Assembly (NCBI GenBank): GCA_964030475.1
Contig: CAXIPT010000002.1
Coordinates: forward strand, 17,341,893-17,405,892
Origin: Tethya wilhelma
Lineage: Eukaryota > Porifera > Demospongiae > Tethyida > Tethyidae
DNA length: 64,000 nucleotides
Direction: 5' to 3'
Positions 1 through 13,899 of this stretch are shown piece by piece (position 1 is the stretch's first letter; every line of letters begins with the position of its first letter). A model generated the notes under the pieces. It was not told where the DNA came from. It saw only the letters and a list, made by a program, of their open reading frames with translations, and made no database searches. Made by a program: the position numbers and the translations under genes.

Positions 1-464
1 ACTTCATGACATGGAATTTTCATGTACTAGATCACATGCATGCTCTATGCAATGGCATAAGCATTCAAATTTAAGCGTGCACTACATACCTACACATAAT
101 CACTGAAACAGAAGAAGTGCAGTGAAAAATTTGATGTGAGAAATTGTGGCATAACTTACGCCTCCACCATAACAATAATAATGTAATAGAAATAAATTTT
201 GCCTGTTCAATAATCAAACTTAAAAATAACTACTAAAGTGCATAATATTGTACAGTCATTACATAATATGACACAGTAACACCCACTATATACAACCTCA
301 CCAAAACAACACAAAACAAAAAAGTGCACAAATTATAAGTTACAGCAAAAAAAAACAAAAACAAAAAAACAAACAAAAACACCAGTGATTTACTTGATCG
401 TGAAAATCTTGATCGTTTCAATATTCAATCAGTCGAGTGGGCCCAACCAAATACTATACACAAA
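1..464. other. 3' flank of the CLK kinase gene, no gene seen
   Basis: This stretch is AT-rich and lies downstream of the CLK stop codon. It contains A-rich tracts around 330-380 and no exon-like reading frame. It probably holds the 3' UTR and terminator region of the minus-strand kinase gene. Confidence 0.5.
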
Positions 465-3400
465 TCATTCTGTTTCACTACTTGTAGAGCTCTGACTTGA
501 CAAGCTTCGTTTTGATTGTACAGAGTTGTGAGTGTTTCTTGAGAGGGAGGTGAAGAAAGGGTGCTTCAGAGCTTCACTTGCAGAGATTCTTTTGCGAGGT
601 TCATAAATGAGTAGTTGTTGTATTAAGTCGAAAAGCTGTTCACTTTCAGAATCTGAATTCAACATGTAACGCTGTACGTGTGTGTGTTTGGATAACACTT
701 GTAAAAGTAGCTAGCAGTTTCACAATGCCTTGCGATAACAATAATTCCAAACGATGTTCTCGTGATTACGTACCTTCAGTCGTCTGCAGTGCTCTCTGAC
801 GTACTTGCCATCAGGGCTCTCTGGGTCCCAGTCTAATTGGCCGTGCCAGAAATACTTGGTCTTTCTTGTCTCCCTCACAAACCGTGGGGGCAGTGGACCC
901 AAAATGGCCTCCATCATGGCTAAGTGTTCAAGGTTGTCATGAGTCTGGAAGCCAAGAGACAAAATTCAACATTAAAAACAAGGACTATAAGTGTATACAA
1001 TTGTAGACTGATACGCACAAAATACACAATCTTTTTTACTAGTTGCTCACCTGAAATAACGTGTGACCTCTGTACAACTCAAACATGATACAACCAATAC
1101 TCCACATGTCACATGGGTGACTCCATCCCAGTTCTAACATGAATGGACAATCAGCACGTGTATAAATACACACAAACACAGACACACAATACTATCTATT
1201 GTAGTTTTCCTTTTACCAACCTAATATGACTTCAGGTGCTCGATAGTGTCTTGTTGAGACGACTGTACTATGGTGTTCATCGTCAAACGTGGCTGATCCA
1301 AAATCGATCAACCGGATGTCAGAATTCTTCACCACTCTCACTTCTTGTTTCTGTGGAAGCGGGAAATGAGTTGAAGAGACAGTTTCAAAAAGGATGCATT
1401 TGTAGGATTTAGTGAAAGTAGCTGACCTTTCTTGCATCATAGAAGATGCCGTAGTCTGAGTTGACAAAGAGGACGTTCTCTGGTTTGAGATCCGTGTGTG
1501 TTAGTCTTGTTCGATGAAGATCTGTACCAAATGCACACAATGTGTGAACTATCGCACTACCGATAGAGAGGCAGCAGTTTTTCAACCTCACTTACAGTTT
1601 ACAGCCTTGATGAGTTGATATGAAATGTGCTTCACTTGAAAGAGTGGGTACGGGTGATATTGGTTGTCTCTCTGTGAGGAAGAACAATGGGAACATTGAC
1701 ACACAGCTAGTTATATACAGTACTTGATATAATATTGTGCTATACTTACTAAGAAATCAAAGACACTCAATCCCAGCATGTCGAATGTGAGACATATGTG
1801 TCCATGAAAGTCAAACCAGTCCAGCATTTGTACACACAAACTGAATAGAGGGAAAATAAAGGCATATCATTGATAAAACTACAACTTTCTAGAAATCTAC
1901 ACATTCACACAATTGAACGTACTCTTGGCCACTATCAGAAATAGACCTTATCTGCTCCAGTACTCTAATCTCTATCTTAGCAGCAGCTCTGTAGGAAGAA
2001 TGAAAAGCATGCAGTTATAAGCATAACATCACAACACACACCTAAACAACTACACTCTGCATTATAAAATAAGCGAGGGCGAACAAACATCCTGGCTCCC
2101 TTAGCTGACTCACCTGTACTTAGGAACATTCTTGATAATCTTAACTGCTACCTGTTTCCCCTTTAATCTGAGAAAATGGAGTGTGAGAGAGAGAGAGGGG
2201 AGGTTAAGCTGATGAAATAAGTTACATTTCTGCTACAAATGTACAGGAAACATGCACTAACCACTACTATGTGTAGCATCACAAAGCACACATAACACAT
2301 CACTATGCAAACAACATTGTCCATTCCCACCACAAAACATGTGTACACAACACGAGAATAGGAAGCATTCTAAATAATGCACACCCACCCTCAATGTACA
2401 AAGGCTCCAGTATGACACTGCAGCACTTGCAATCATTACCTCGCCAGCTGACACTCAACCACATGACAAGACCAAGAGCCAATAGAATCCCATAACATTT
2501 ATTAATAGTTATCGAAAACATAATATGTCAAAGAGCTGGGCAGTGTGCGGGGAGTGATGTAGAGCTTGTAACACAATAACTTTGACTACAACCCATCAAC
2601 ACAGACAAAGCACATTTCATCCAAAAGAAAAAACGTACACAACAAATTTGTCACAACACGCCAACACACGCACACATAGCGTACACACTCAACAACCATA
2701 CAACTACATATATGGCAGCCAATTCACCGACCGCAACAGAGAGCCTCAAAAAATACAAATATATCTAAGTTCCAAATGATGTCAACATCAAACGAAACCC
2801 AACAAAGGCAGTACACAGCACAAAGTGCCTGATAAGGTTGTAAGTGAACAAGAATTGAAGACTCCACTTCCTCTTGCTATAATTGTACAAGGATCAGAGA
2901 GACCTTCCACACACTGGGGGACATACTTTTTTAGGCCTAGCATGCACATGAGTAAGTTTACCCATACAACACATGTGCCCGTGGAGACAGGTGTGCACTA
3001 CATGTGTTTCTGGACCATTCAAAGGCACCTTTCATTTCACTCTAACTGTAGACTCCAGACTAACAGCCCAACAAGTTCTCAGAGGAGTAGCCTATTGGTG
3101 AGTCACCACCACCCTTCCAGGATTTCCACTAGGACCACCACCTTTAGAAACTGTGGCTAGCTCAATTTGAAGAGAGAACCACTAAAGGTTCATGGTTGCC
3201 AGGCAAGGGACTCTAATAATGGAGACAGTGTGTCTTTATGAGAGTGTAGAAGCTAGCCAAGTGAGTGGCTTTGTAAGGCTACCAGTACATTACAAATCCA
3301 TTGTGTGCACTGAATGAGGCCCAATTGAGAGAGACATGAGTTTGCTGGCCTGGAGCCCACTGTGTTGTTGTGAAGTGAGCTGGCTTGTTTGTCCATGCCC

Positions 3401-6400
3401 AACAACATCAGCTTCAAAATTCAATCAACACGACATTACAGAGAGAGGGGGTGCATTCGATGACTTTGAACATGAGAAAACGAAGGAAAAGGGAACTGTG
3501 ACACGAACTACACATGACTGATCGTAGGATGCCTGCCTTCACAGATGTGCATACTATGCATGTTTTCTTTAGGTCAGCTGCCAAAACTGTGTGTACATCT
3601 CAACACATTAGAAAGTAGCTGGACAATGTGGTAGTACATGGTACAGCTTCGCCAGTGTATGGCCTCTATCTACAGCATGTGTACCACAAGAAACAGAACC
3701 CAAACAATCAATTGGATCAGATTATTTCAGAGCAGTTACCAAGGAAGGCAATGTCATTTTCCATTAGGGACATAATCGTAATTCCTTGGGGGCAAGTTCT
3801 GAAATAAAAAAGCATCATTATCCTCAAAAAGTACAGAACACACAATAGGATCTACAAAACCCAAACACACATTATCTCACAGCTGGCTACTTTGACCAGC
3901 ACAAAAGGAAGCCTTCGATGAAAGGAGCACTGTGTATGTGGTGGGCAAAATAATACAATTTCACATCCTATTGGGCAGGAAGTGAAGCCCCAGGGTTGTA
4001 TCAGTTGTGGTTCAACAGAAGTAATGAAATCAAAAACCACAACCACTACGCCTGTACACAATCCCCACCATATGGCCCTACACTAATTGATTCAATTGCA
4101 GAGGACAGCCAGTGCAGACCGTAGCCCATAAACATTCATCTTGGTTGGTTAGACCTTTTTTTTTTCTTTTTTAGTCTACAAGAACAATGGGAATATAGAG
4201 AAGAGGGCTACAGCTATCAGGTGAGTGAATATAATGGTGGGCTTCAAATCAAGCACAAAATTGTGTAAAGTTGTTAACTGCAAGCTCCATTAACTCTGTC
4301 AATTAGATTCCATTGATAATCTAATGGCATAAACACAAGGACAAGCCATTTCAAATAAACTCATCCGTACAACAGTGGCCTGCAAATACACACATGCTCA
4401 ACAGAAGCCAGGACGACATCACACAATGTACGTTCCAATTCCAAATAAATAGCCTCCATTAATGTACATGCAGAGCTGCTGTTGCAGGATTGCAGTGAAA
4501 CAAATACAACTTTGAGTTGCGTGTGTGTAAACAGTGATAGCGCAGCTGGACTTATAGAGCAACCATTGAACAATGACCCAGTGTGTGAGTGAGTGAGTGT
4601 GTGTGATGCCTTACGACCACACAAGTCATCCTTATAGAGAACAATAGTGAAAACATATTGAAGGTTGAACGGACTGATGCAATAGAAGCTGAAAGAAACC
4701 CAACACACTTTGGGGATGTTTAGCTAGGACCTACTCAAGTGTGGTTGCAACTTGATCTCCACAATTAATCACAATACAAAGCACAAACACTTTGCTGCAC
4801 ACAGCAGGTTAAACTATTGATAATCCTTTAATTTGGCACTGTTAGTTCTATTGGATCATCACCACCTACTGGCATAACAGAATTAGCATAGACAACAGGT
4901 GGTAAATAGTAGTAGAACCAGTACACAACACAGAAACAGCTCAGCATTGTGGGAGCAGAGCTGGCCAAGGCACTAGCCAAAATAGTATCACCTGCTTCCT
5001 CATTTAGGGAAAAGTGGTGGTGTCAAAGACGCACAGCCAAAGTCAAATTCAGTCAAGAATGGGACAAATACAAACAGTTGGTCACTCCGCTGCCAATTAT
5101 GTGGGTTGTGACACACAGCAAAACAAATGAGGCACAGGTTGCCAGCAATGTTGCACAGACACCTGGTTTATGGGTGCCCTTCACAGGCTTACATCATTCA
5201 CACAACTGTTTAACTTTGATGCATTCACAGTTATGGAACACACAGAGTGTGTTTCCCTCAGGAGAGCCATTCCATGTACAATGAAGTGAAAGCTAACTGT
5301 GGAAAGCACCTGTAGGAAGGATATCCACTGACACAGGGGCACACATTACTGGAGTACTCTGATCATTTGAGGAGGGAACTCCAACCCACTGTGAGTGGAG
5401 TAGTTCTCAGAATAGTAGTTGTAAATGGAGGAGTCTAGAGACAAACCACAGCAAATCAACTTTGTACAAAATTCTTCCCTTCAGTAAACACATAAATAGG
5501 ATAGGTTGCTCAATCCACCTCTGGTTGAGATAGGCACACACAAAGAGCAATCAACCAGGGTGTGGAAGTAGTGTTTGATAATGAAAGCTCATTGTTTGTA
5601 CCAACACTGGTTGCAGTGTAGTCTACAGCTAAATCAATGGGAAACAAGCAGTCAGCCAGTGCTCCCCTCCACAAGGAAGCAGCTTCCTAGTGTTGCTCCT
5701 AGACACAAACAGAATTACTTTTCTTTCTAATCAGGAAATAGAGATGAAACAAAAGGCTGATGCAAGCACAAAACAAAACATGGCAAGAATACCTTTATCT
5801 ACCACACTACAAGGCTATACACATGGTAACACAAGTCTTTGTAGCAATCACTTGTGGGCATCAGTTGCCTGGTTTCACACAGCCCTACATGGAGCCTGGT
5901 GGTCCAGAGCTGCAGCTGGCCACAGTTCTCTCAATTATTAGCTAGCTGGCACACAGCACAGCAAATCATTACTAAAAGCTTTTCTCTCAATTATTGATAC
6001 AGAGTGTCAAAATGCATTCACATGTGCAATCAACATGATCTTGATGAATAATAAACTTCACAAATTGCCAACATTTGGACGATGTTTGAACAACCAAAAA
6101 GCACTCTGGACATGTTGACTTTCCTATGTCAACATCTTTCAATATCCACATATAGGCAGTTCTACGGAAAAAATAAAAACAATTCAAACCTAGCAGTGCT
6201 TCTTCAGCAATACTCAGCATTTACTACATATTGCAATGTAGACAGACAGCGAGATAAGATAAGCCTATCAAAGAAGTACAATGGACACAAAAACAGTGTA
6301 TTTGTGTAGGCTACATGAAGTACATTACAGAGAGTGCATTTTTCAACAGACGAACATACATTGAACATCCATCTGAACAATAAGTGCACCTTCAGATTAC

Positions 6401-9048
6401 GGGGGAACTATACACGCATGCACGCAACGGATCACTAAGAGTCCTCTTGATGGGTTAGTAGCAATTAACGAGTGCCTACATTTGGAATGGCACATTTACA
6501 CAATAGGTGACAATGCTCACAAACAGCACAAAGAGTAGTGCAGAGACATAGCAGCTCCATTGAGAGCTGAGAGACACAATTCACAAGAATCTACGAGTGA
6601 ATAGGCGACACATGCAGTGTACAGATGGCACTGCATTCGAAGGTGCTGTTCTTCAAGCATAGGAATTTGTTGTCATGTGTACATGTATAATGGAACGTAC
6701 ATGAACTATTGCATTCATCCACCAATTCCTTTTACACACACACACACACACAGCATAGGACATTGAGTAGACACACAATAAGAACAGCAGACATCACACT
6801 CACCTTTGAGGACAATGACAATGAGGCCTTATTGTATGTACTACCAAATCACACACACACAGACAATTTGTACAGCAAAACAAGAAAATTACACCATCCA
6901 TTCTTACCTGTCTTTACAACAGACTACTTTTCCAAATGTACCTTCTCCGAGTGTTTTCAGAATCTCATCTGTGATATGAAAGAGAAATGGATAAACAGAT
7001 AGGTCAGCAATCCATGTGTGTGTGAGTGTGTACCACTTGCTTTCACAAACATAAGACACCTGACACATCTATAAATGGTTCAGTTTGTAAGCATATCTAG
7101 GAACTGCTAAGTTAGTTTTTTTTTGGTTGTTTTGAGTACACACCAACGCATGTACACATGCATACACAAGCAACACAAGAGCAACAAGTTGGCTACCTGA
7201 AGACAATCAGCTAGCTTACAGAAAGCACAGAAGCCTCTACACGAGGACGTGTACAAAATACATCTCTCTTTTCAGACAGCTAGAAACGAAACCTACACGA
7301 ACAGATACTAGGTCATAGACTGTCAATCAAGAATACATACTGTGATGGCCTCTATAGCAGGAAGGTAGTCAACAATAGCATCAACAACGCAATTGACTCA
7401 AGTGCTGAATGTGCCCCAAACTGTAATCCTTACTAAAATCTGCTTTCTCAGCTAGCCATGAGAAAGATTGCCAGGAAAGTGGGCTACCTGGCCTAATATT
7501 TCAAGCTTGCAGGGGGTAATGATATTCATGCTCAAATGCTCCATGTAGTTAGATAAACTGTTATTGAGCTTACGAGAGCACCCAGCTTTGAACTGGCCAG
7601 CTTCTGCCACTTCTACTACTTAGATGAAGGATGTGATAAGCACACAACATGGCGGGATTTTGTGGTTCTGGGTGTGATACACATAGAAATTGACTCCTCA
7701 AAGTCATAACTTTGGAAGATACAAATTCATAGGTAAACAGCTGAAAGAAGTATTTTATGAATACCCAAAAGGCTAGGAAATGGGCCATTTAGTAGTACTG
7801 CAGACATTTTATACTCAACCAACCGTTGCTATCGCCATAATTTGCGCTACCATTACTTACATCTGGAGTCAACTAGGTCCCCCTTGTGATAGATGAGATG
7901 TCCCTCTGCATCGTCTCTCACTTTCACAGTACACTCCACTTCTACAGTACCTGATTGTCTCTTGTCCGCTATCTCTTGGTGTTTCGAACTGCCGCCACCT
8001 CTACTTCGTAGCGCTTTCAACGGCTTGTGTTTTCTCTTGGTTATCGAGCTGGTACTGCTGGTTAAGCTTCCCTGCATGGTCGGGGTGCCGCCAGTGTCAC
8101 CAGTTTTACGCACACACATAGCAAGCATCATGGAAAGGAGCCAAGTGCAGAGTTTTATAAACGGTCACGGTTCAGTTGACAGAAATGTAACACGATCCAA
8201 GTAGCGAATCAATCACCAATTTCAAACAGTCCGGGAGGGAAAGAGAGACAAAAAAAATACTGCAGTCAACTTTGATTCATAGAAAGATATTACAAATGTA
8301 TCAAGTCTTGCGCAGCTCAGTGATAGAGGTGGATTCTCAGTTGCAAAACTACAACGCTACACTGTCAGTCCGGCGGTCAGGTAGATATAGCAGAGGACAT
8401 GCCAAACTACAACACTACTCACAAAATACAACACAACTATAAAGCGCCAATCGACAACAAACTACCAACTGCTAACATGCAACGCTGAACTACAAGTGAG
8501 ACTGTGCTCAAAATAGAATAGAAACCTTGACCGCATTATGACATGATGCAAACGTTAATAAACCACTGTAATGAAAAACTTACATCCTCTTTTTGATCTT
8601 TGGCCACTACTTGCTTCCTCTTCTTCACTGGAACGGTTGCAACCTCCTTCTTCAAGGCTTCCAACTTTCTCTTGCGAGTGGAGACTGAGCTTGAAGTGGA
8701 GTACCTCTTTGTGTGTCCATTGATTGAATACGAATGTGCATTGCGTCTGATATCATTGACTGACGCTATAGGATTGGTAGCTGCTGTGTGGTTTCGATTG
8801 GAGTGTGACATCACAGTCGAGGTGCTGTTAGCAGCTGTGAGGGAAGAATGCGTCACACTGTAGTAGTTCACTGGTTTTCTGTGCTCAAACGATCGTAAGT
8901 GGTACTTATGTTGGCATACAGGTTTGTCGTACTGGGGTAGGGAGCAGTAATCTCTCTTGTGTTGAGTTTCGTATCGAGTTCGTTTGACATTTGCTGACAA
9001 TTCTTCAGCTTTCGCATTTTCGACGTCTTGTCTTCTTCTCTTAGACAT
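465..9048 (-). CDS. CLK: CDC2-like (LAMMER) dual-specificity protein kinase, 12 exons
   Basis: A kinase of the CLK family, which phosphorylates SR splicing factors in the nucleus. Exons, 5' to 3': 8584-9048 (start MSKRRRQ, a basic/Ser-rich N-terminus), 7861-8071, 6908-6968 (Gly-rich loop LGEGTFGKV), 2114-2167 (VAVKII, catalytic Lys), about 1909-1988, 1751-1843, 1598-1672, 1427-1521 (HTDLKPEN catalytic loop), 1220-1350 (DFGSATF, then [16 protein letters not shown], the CLK signature), 1045-1130, 776-953 (EHLAMME, the LAMMER motif) and 465-662. Phases agree where checked, e.g. [13 protein letters not shown]. The stop is at 465-467. All the kinase motifs I looked for are present, so I call it functional. 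Intron 3 (2168-6907) is far longer than the others. Which vertebrate CLK paralog it matches best cannot be decided by eye. Confidence 0.93.
2168..6907. other. 4.7 kb CLK intron 3, no nested gene recognised
   Basis: Sequence between the Gly-loop exon and the VAVKII exon of the CLK gene. It holds scattered short open frames (for example about 111 codons at 4949-5284) with no recognisable domain, and a short CA repeat near 6728. Phase agrees across it ([10 protein letters not shown]), so it is spliced as one intron. I saw no inverted-repeat element or coding exon inside. Confidence 0.6.
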
Positions 9049-10447
9049 GTTGTTAGTATTTACAAAAATCAAAATAATAGCTAAAAATGTTATCTGTTAA
9101 AAATTTGGTTCATTATAATAAATTATAATAATTTCTAGGACTGGAATTCACTAAACAATGGTAATACTCTGGGGTAGAATTTGATCCTTAGAGGGAAATT
9201 AAAATGATGCAAATATCGAGAACCTGTCGATAGAAAGAGAAGTTAGTCTAAAAGTTAAGTATCAATTAAGATGCACCAACATTGCGATAATTATGTGTCA
9301 CCAAGAGTGGTGCTAAAGAGAGAACTTGCTCAGTGTTTTTGCATATGTTCCTAACCAGAGGAGGTATGACACAAGTCTCGATCCTGACTCATCATGTGAT
9401 CAACTCCAATAACAAACTATTGTGGTCACATGATTGGATAGGCTCTGAGTTGACACTCCCCCCCCCCCCATGGTTGCTAGTGATGAGAGCCTTGGTGACC
9501 ATTACCGACTTTGAGAACAGATATTGTGGTGTTTGTAAACACGTACACTTTAGCATTAGCACTTCTATTTGGAATGTCACAGCTTGGAAGGATGGGGTCA
9601 ACAAAACAAACAGAGAATATAAAGTGTGAATTAACATCAACAGGTTTCCCTATTTGACATCACAAATTTCCTTCGATGTCCATACAGCTATATACTTTAT
9701 AGTCATTAACATTCTATGATGTCATTATGAATGTCAAAAACCAGACCCAACCTATTATCTTACGACATAAATATATTGCATATATACAAATATGTACGTA
9801 AGAATGCTGAATTAATACATCAGTATATTCTGCTACTCATGAGTACACAGCGCAAATTGATTCGTACAATGTCATCCCAATGGTTTCTAACTCTTACATG
9901 AGCACACAAACAAATATAGGAAGTATCCCTATACACCATTAGAGCAAGATACGTGTGTGTGAACAAGAAAGAAATATAACAATGGTTGTTATTTCTTTAC
10001 TTTAAAGAAACTGAGTGCATGTTTAACTATCTGATCTATGTTACCACACACAGCTCAGCAGTTGTGATTGTCACACCCTCTAACACGAATAGCGACAAGA
10101 CTATAATAAAATGGCCCTTGTGTCGAAAGATAAAGTAAGTCATATCAAGAGTAGCTTTGTGGATACAGATACAGTATGTGGGGGGTAGACTCATTGACAC
10201 ACACACAATCAGTGTACATACCATAAGATTGAGCCTCATTCCATGGCTTTAGAGATGTTTATAGTTCACTAGAATACCTATTCTGAGAGACGAGGTTCTC
10301 TGGGTGGTCAAAGAGCTGTTAATCTTGTGTCGAGGGACGTCAAAACGATAGTATCAAAGAACGAAACAGACCGCCATATTGATTCAAATAAGCCCGCTGG
10401 TCATGTGACATTGGTGTGCATTGTTTAGAAAAGAGAACGGCCACACC
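9049..10447. other. Intergenic region between divergent CLK and MRPL53 genes
   Basis: The 1.4 kb between the CLK start codon (minus strand) and the MRPL53 start codon (plus strand). It must contain both promoters. A C-tract lies near 9460. No supported coding exon or RNA gene was seen. Confidence 0.5.
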
Positions 10448-11006
10448 ATGGCAGCTATTAGAGGGTTTTCTCTTGCTCAACTCTCCAAAATAAAAATCAA
10501 ATTCGCCTCATTTGACAGTAGAGTAGCTTCTGCAAGGTATTTTTTATTCTTGTTTTAACAGAAAGTATGTTTATGGAATGTAGCCATGCACCCAAATATG
10601 TAGATAAATTTCCATTTCGTTGAGTGTCTTTTGTTGTTTTTGCAGAGAACTATTTAGACGTGTATCATCCACAAAGATGAAAGAAAGCAATCCAAAGTGC
10701 CAGGTGACTTGTTTAGTCACTAATGACTATGCTGCCCCAACTGTAGATGTGACTTTCAGTAAGTTAGTTGATTGCTCCATAGATATTATACATCTATTAT
10801 TGCTCGGTTGATTGTAATTGCATGCACGCAAGAAAGCTTGTTCTAGTGTGTATGTAAAAGTTTCAGAAGTACCATTCAAAAGTTTACTCTTATTTGTGTT
10901 GTGTGTAGGTGATGGTAGTGCCATGCATTTTGATTGTGCTGAGATCAAGGCCTTGGATATGGTAGCAGAAATCAACAAGAAGGCAAGAACGTTGTCTAGT
11001 AAATGA
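10448..11006 (+). CDS. MRPL53: Mitochondrial large ribosomal subunit protein mL53
   Basis: Three exons (10448-10536, 10646-10758, 10909-11006) encode 99 residues: start MAAIRGFSLAQ, stop TGA at 11004-11006. All junctions keep phase (SAR|ELF; TF|SDGS). The layout follows mL53/MRPL53: an N-terminal KIKIKFASFD strand, a central ESNPKCQVTC..NDYAAPTVDVTF segment, then a DGSAMHFD..EIKALDMV helix. mL53 is a metazoan mitoribosome component with a thioredoxin-like fold. At 99 residues it is slightly shorter than the human protein because the C-terminal tail is short. It is convergent with EFHC1, with only 185 bp between the stop codons. The assignment rests on remembered family sequence and is fairly sure. 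Confidence 0.85.
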
Positions 11007-11191
11007 TTCGTCATTGACTTTCACCCACTTCACCCATTCATTCAATCACTAGACCCAATAATTTATGTATCGCTAACTTTGATCTTGAAAAAAAACAACC
11101 TGTACATGTGGTATGTCCCAATAATTGTATGCATGAGTACCTATACTGAAACACTTAGAGCTGCTGCACTGTATAATGTTCTCAAGTTTGT

Positions 11192-13620
11192 TCAAGAAGT
11201 CTTGCCATGTTTTCTTCGCAAAGATTCGATGGTTTCTGGTGGGAATTCGCCTGCACGTGCCTCCATGTACTTCAAGACATACTCGTCTGCATCAGTTATG
11301 ACAAATTTGTGCTTGAAAACTTCAATCTTTGCACCGATGGCAAAATCTTGTGGTCTGTAGAAGTCAGGTTTGTCAGAGGAACTGCCTGGTTTGGCCACTC
11401 GAGTGCGTTCCAAGAACTTGCCTCCCAAGATACCAGCATTCCTGTATGGTGCCCATTGTGCATTATAGCAGTGAGAATACCTGTGGCTGTACTTACCTTT
11501 GTGGAGGTTCAAAAATGGTCATCATATCATCAGACAGTCGATAGCTGATGATAAACTTTCTATTCTTGTCCTCACTTCTTTGTGATTCCTGAAATAGCAC
11601 TAACTTGTATAGAACAGTAAAGTGCATAGAGTCTGTCACCCTTACCATGACTGCAGCAAATCTAAGTATCTTTCCGTCGTTTTCAAGCATCTTGATGAAA
11701 TCCTTCTTGGGTGGTTGAGGAATGAGAGAAAGACAGGACTGCTTGCTGTCTTCAAGTGATCCGAATCCATTATAAGGGGGAAGTTCCTGTCCATTAAATG
11801 CAATAATAATGGAGTGGTTATGAAAATTAATGATTTTGTACCTATATATACCATTGCAGAGGTATTTTCCTGTTCCAAAATGGACAAAGTTTCTCTTAAT
11901 TTTTTAGTTATAGAATTATGGGTGATTATTTTCAAATCAAAATACTTCTCTTTATAGTCTTATGGAAACTTTAATCCATTTTTGGACTTGACCATACCAC
12001 CCATGTATTAAAACTAATCACTTTATGTCATACAAACCTGCTCTACTGGTTTCCGTGGTGGTTGAGAAATCTGAATTTGTGGAAATTCGTTCACTCCAAA
12101 GTTGAGACGATAAAAGTTCTTTGTGAAATCGTCACAGTCATATCTACAGACATGCAAAAATGAACCACACATAACATTGTATTGGATGGGACTAGGAAGG
12201 TTACTGTAGCAACTTACATGAGAAAACGTCTCCCCATCATAATGACAGTCCTCCCGACCATAAAGTCTTTGGGATTAAACCACTCTTTGACTTCATCACC
12301 AGAAATTTCCATCACAGCACTCGGGAAATTGGCTGCAAACAAAACGCCATCATGACCACATACACAATCATGGACCTGGACAAGATAGCAACACACATGG
12401 AATGTCATTGGGATCTTTGGGTAGTTTCTGCCTGCAGAGGAGCACGGGGAAGGGATCTCTACCATCATTGGGCTCATGACACTCTCGAATCTCCACAGTA
12501 TCGTCCACAAGGAAGTAGTGAATGATTTACAAAAAAAATTTTTTTTCATCATACTCCCCTAGCTATAGTCATAACAAAGACTCATTGACATGCTTAGTAG
12601 TCGTGTGCACTCACGTAAGGTCTCATCTCTCCAAACATAGCGTCCCTGTCATCCCAAACACAGTAGAACCTCAGCACATTCCTGTCCAGCTCAAGAAACT
12701 GCCTCAGTTTGTCGTAGGTGGATGGAGTGATGTAGGTGTGCTGGGGTTGTCGACGAGAGTCCATGTAAGGATCGGAGACATTCACTTGAGGTAGATTCAA
12801 CTCAATGCCTTCACTTTGCATGAACTCCTATACACGATCACACATACAAGTTAAAAACACTATCAAAGTTAAACACACTTTGTCAGCCTAGCAGCTCACT
12901 CACAGTGGTCCACTTGTCACAGTTGTAGATATGAAACACCTTCCCGTACAGAGTGACGTCAATGTCCAGATTGAGATCCTTCCAGTGCCAAAAGTCGCCC
13001 AAATCATTCTTGGGCAGTCTTTGCCGTTTGATGAGCTTGCCCTGTGGTATACCACTGTTCTCCACCACTGGCTCAACCACAGAGATGGAGTCATCCTCAA
13101 GGTAGTAGTACAGCTTGACATGCCTGATACGATAGTACTCATTGGGAGACTCGTGAACAGTCTGCTTGAAGTAGGCGTCAAACCGCAGTACCTGTGGGCA
13201 TTGGTCCATAAAAATATAATGCACAATTAAACTTACACTTGCAATTTAGTACTTCGACAAATTTTCCCAAAAGCTTACCTTCTTGTCAAATGCAACATGC
13301 CCAGGTACAAACTCCACAGGTGCAGGTTTAGTTGGATTCCCATAGGTCAGTGATGGCCGAGTGTTAGCCAGCTCATCTAGATCAGCTTCATCGAGCTGGT
13401 TGTTTGGTAGGAGAGATCCTCCAACGCCATACTGAGGTCGCATTGGAAGAGAATAACCGTTCTTATATGAAAGGGTTTGAGACACATGAAAACGATTTTT
13501 CTGCAGCAAACAAACAAAAAAATTACATCAGTAACAAATGATTGCTTATATGCTACTTCAATTGCTTACTGTTGGATCAGGGAAGGTATTCCCAGGGAGA
13601 AACGGCAGCTCCTGTTCCAT
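11192..13620 (-). CDS. EFHC1: EFHC1-like protein with three DM10 domains and no EF-hand
   Basis: About ten exons from [15 protein letters not shown] (13620) to [10 protein letters not shown] and a TGA stop at 11192-11194. DM10 domain 1 is at about 12900-13190 ([41 protein letters not shown]), domain 2 at about 12230-12826 ([20 protein letters not shown]), and domain 3 at about 11192-11690 ([38 protein letters not shown]). EFHC1/Rib72 proteins sit inside doublet microtubules of motile cilia. The usual C-terminal EF-hand is missing: the frame stops about 20 residues after DM10-3. The gene is head-to-head with Ku80. An EFHC2 assignment is possible, but the N-terminal PFLPG motif and DM10-1 favour EFHC1. 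Confidence 0.88.
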
Positions 13621-13899
13621 CTTTTGTTAGGTTTGACTACTGTAACCATAGCAACAAGCCAATTAAAGCGCTGCGTTTGCACGTTGAACTTTAAACTTTA
13701 AACTTTAACCTTTAGTGCGCGGGATCTAACGGGTTGCTCAGCTTAGAGAAGTGGAACTTTGAGGAGCAGATTTCTGGTTGAGGAGAAAAGAGTACAACTT
13801 CTTACTGCATATAAGAACTCTCTAAGTTACTATCAAATTATCCAGATAAGAAAAACACATGCAAGATAAATGTGCTGAACAGGAATAATCAACAAAATC
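13621..13899. promoter_or_regulatory. Divergent promoter region between EFHC1 and Ku80
   Basis: Only 279 bp separate the two start codons, so both genes must initiate within it or use 5' UTR introns. A short tandem of the unit AACTTTAA occurs near 13686-13712. No clear TATA box was seen. Confidence 0.5.

Noticed and set aside
4949..5284. 111-codon open frame in the long CLK intron
   Set aside because: No domain, no splice partners and unremarkable composition; the flanking CLK exons join in phase across it.
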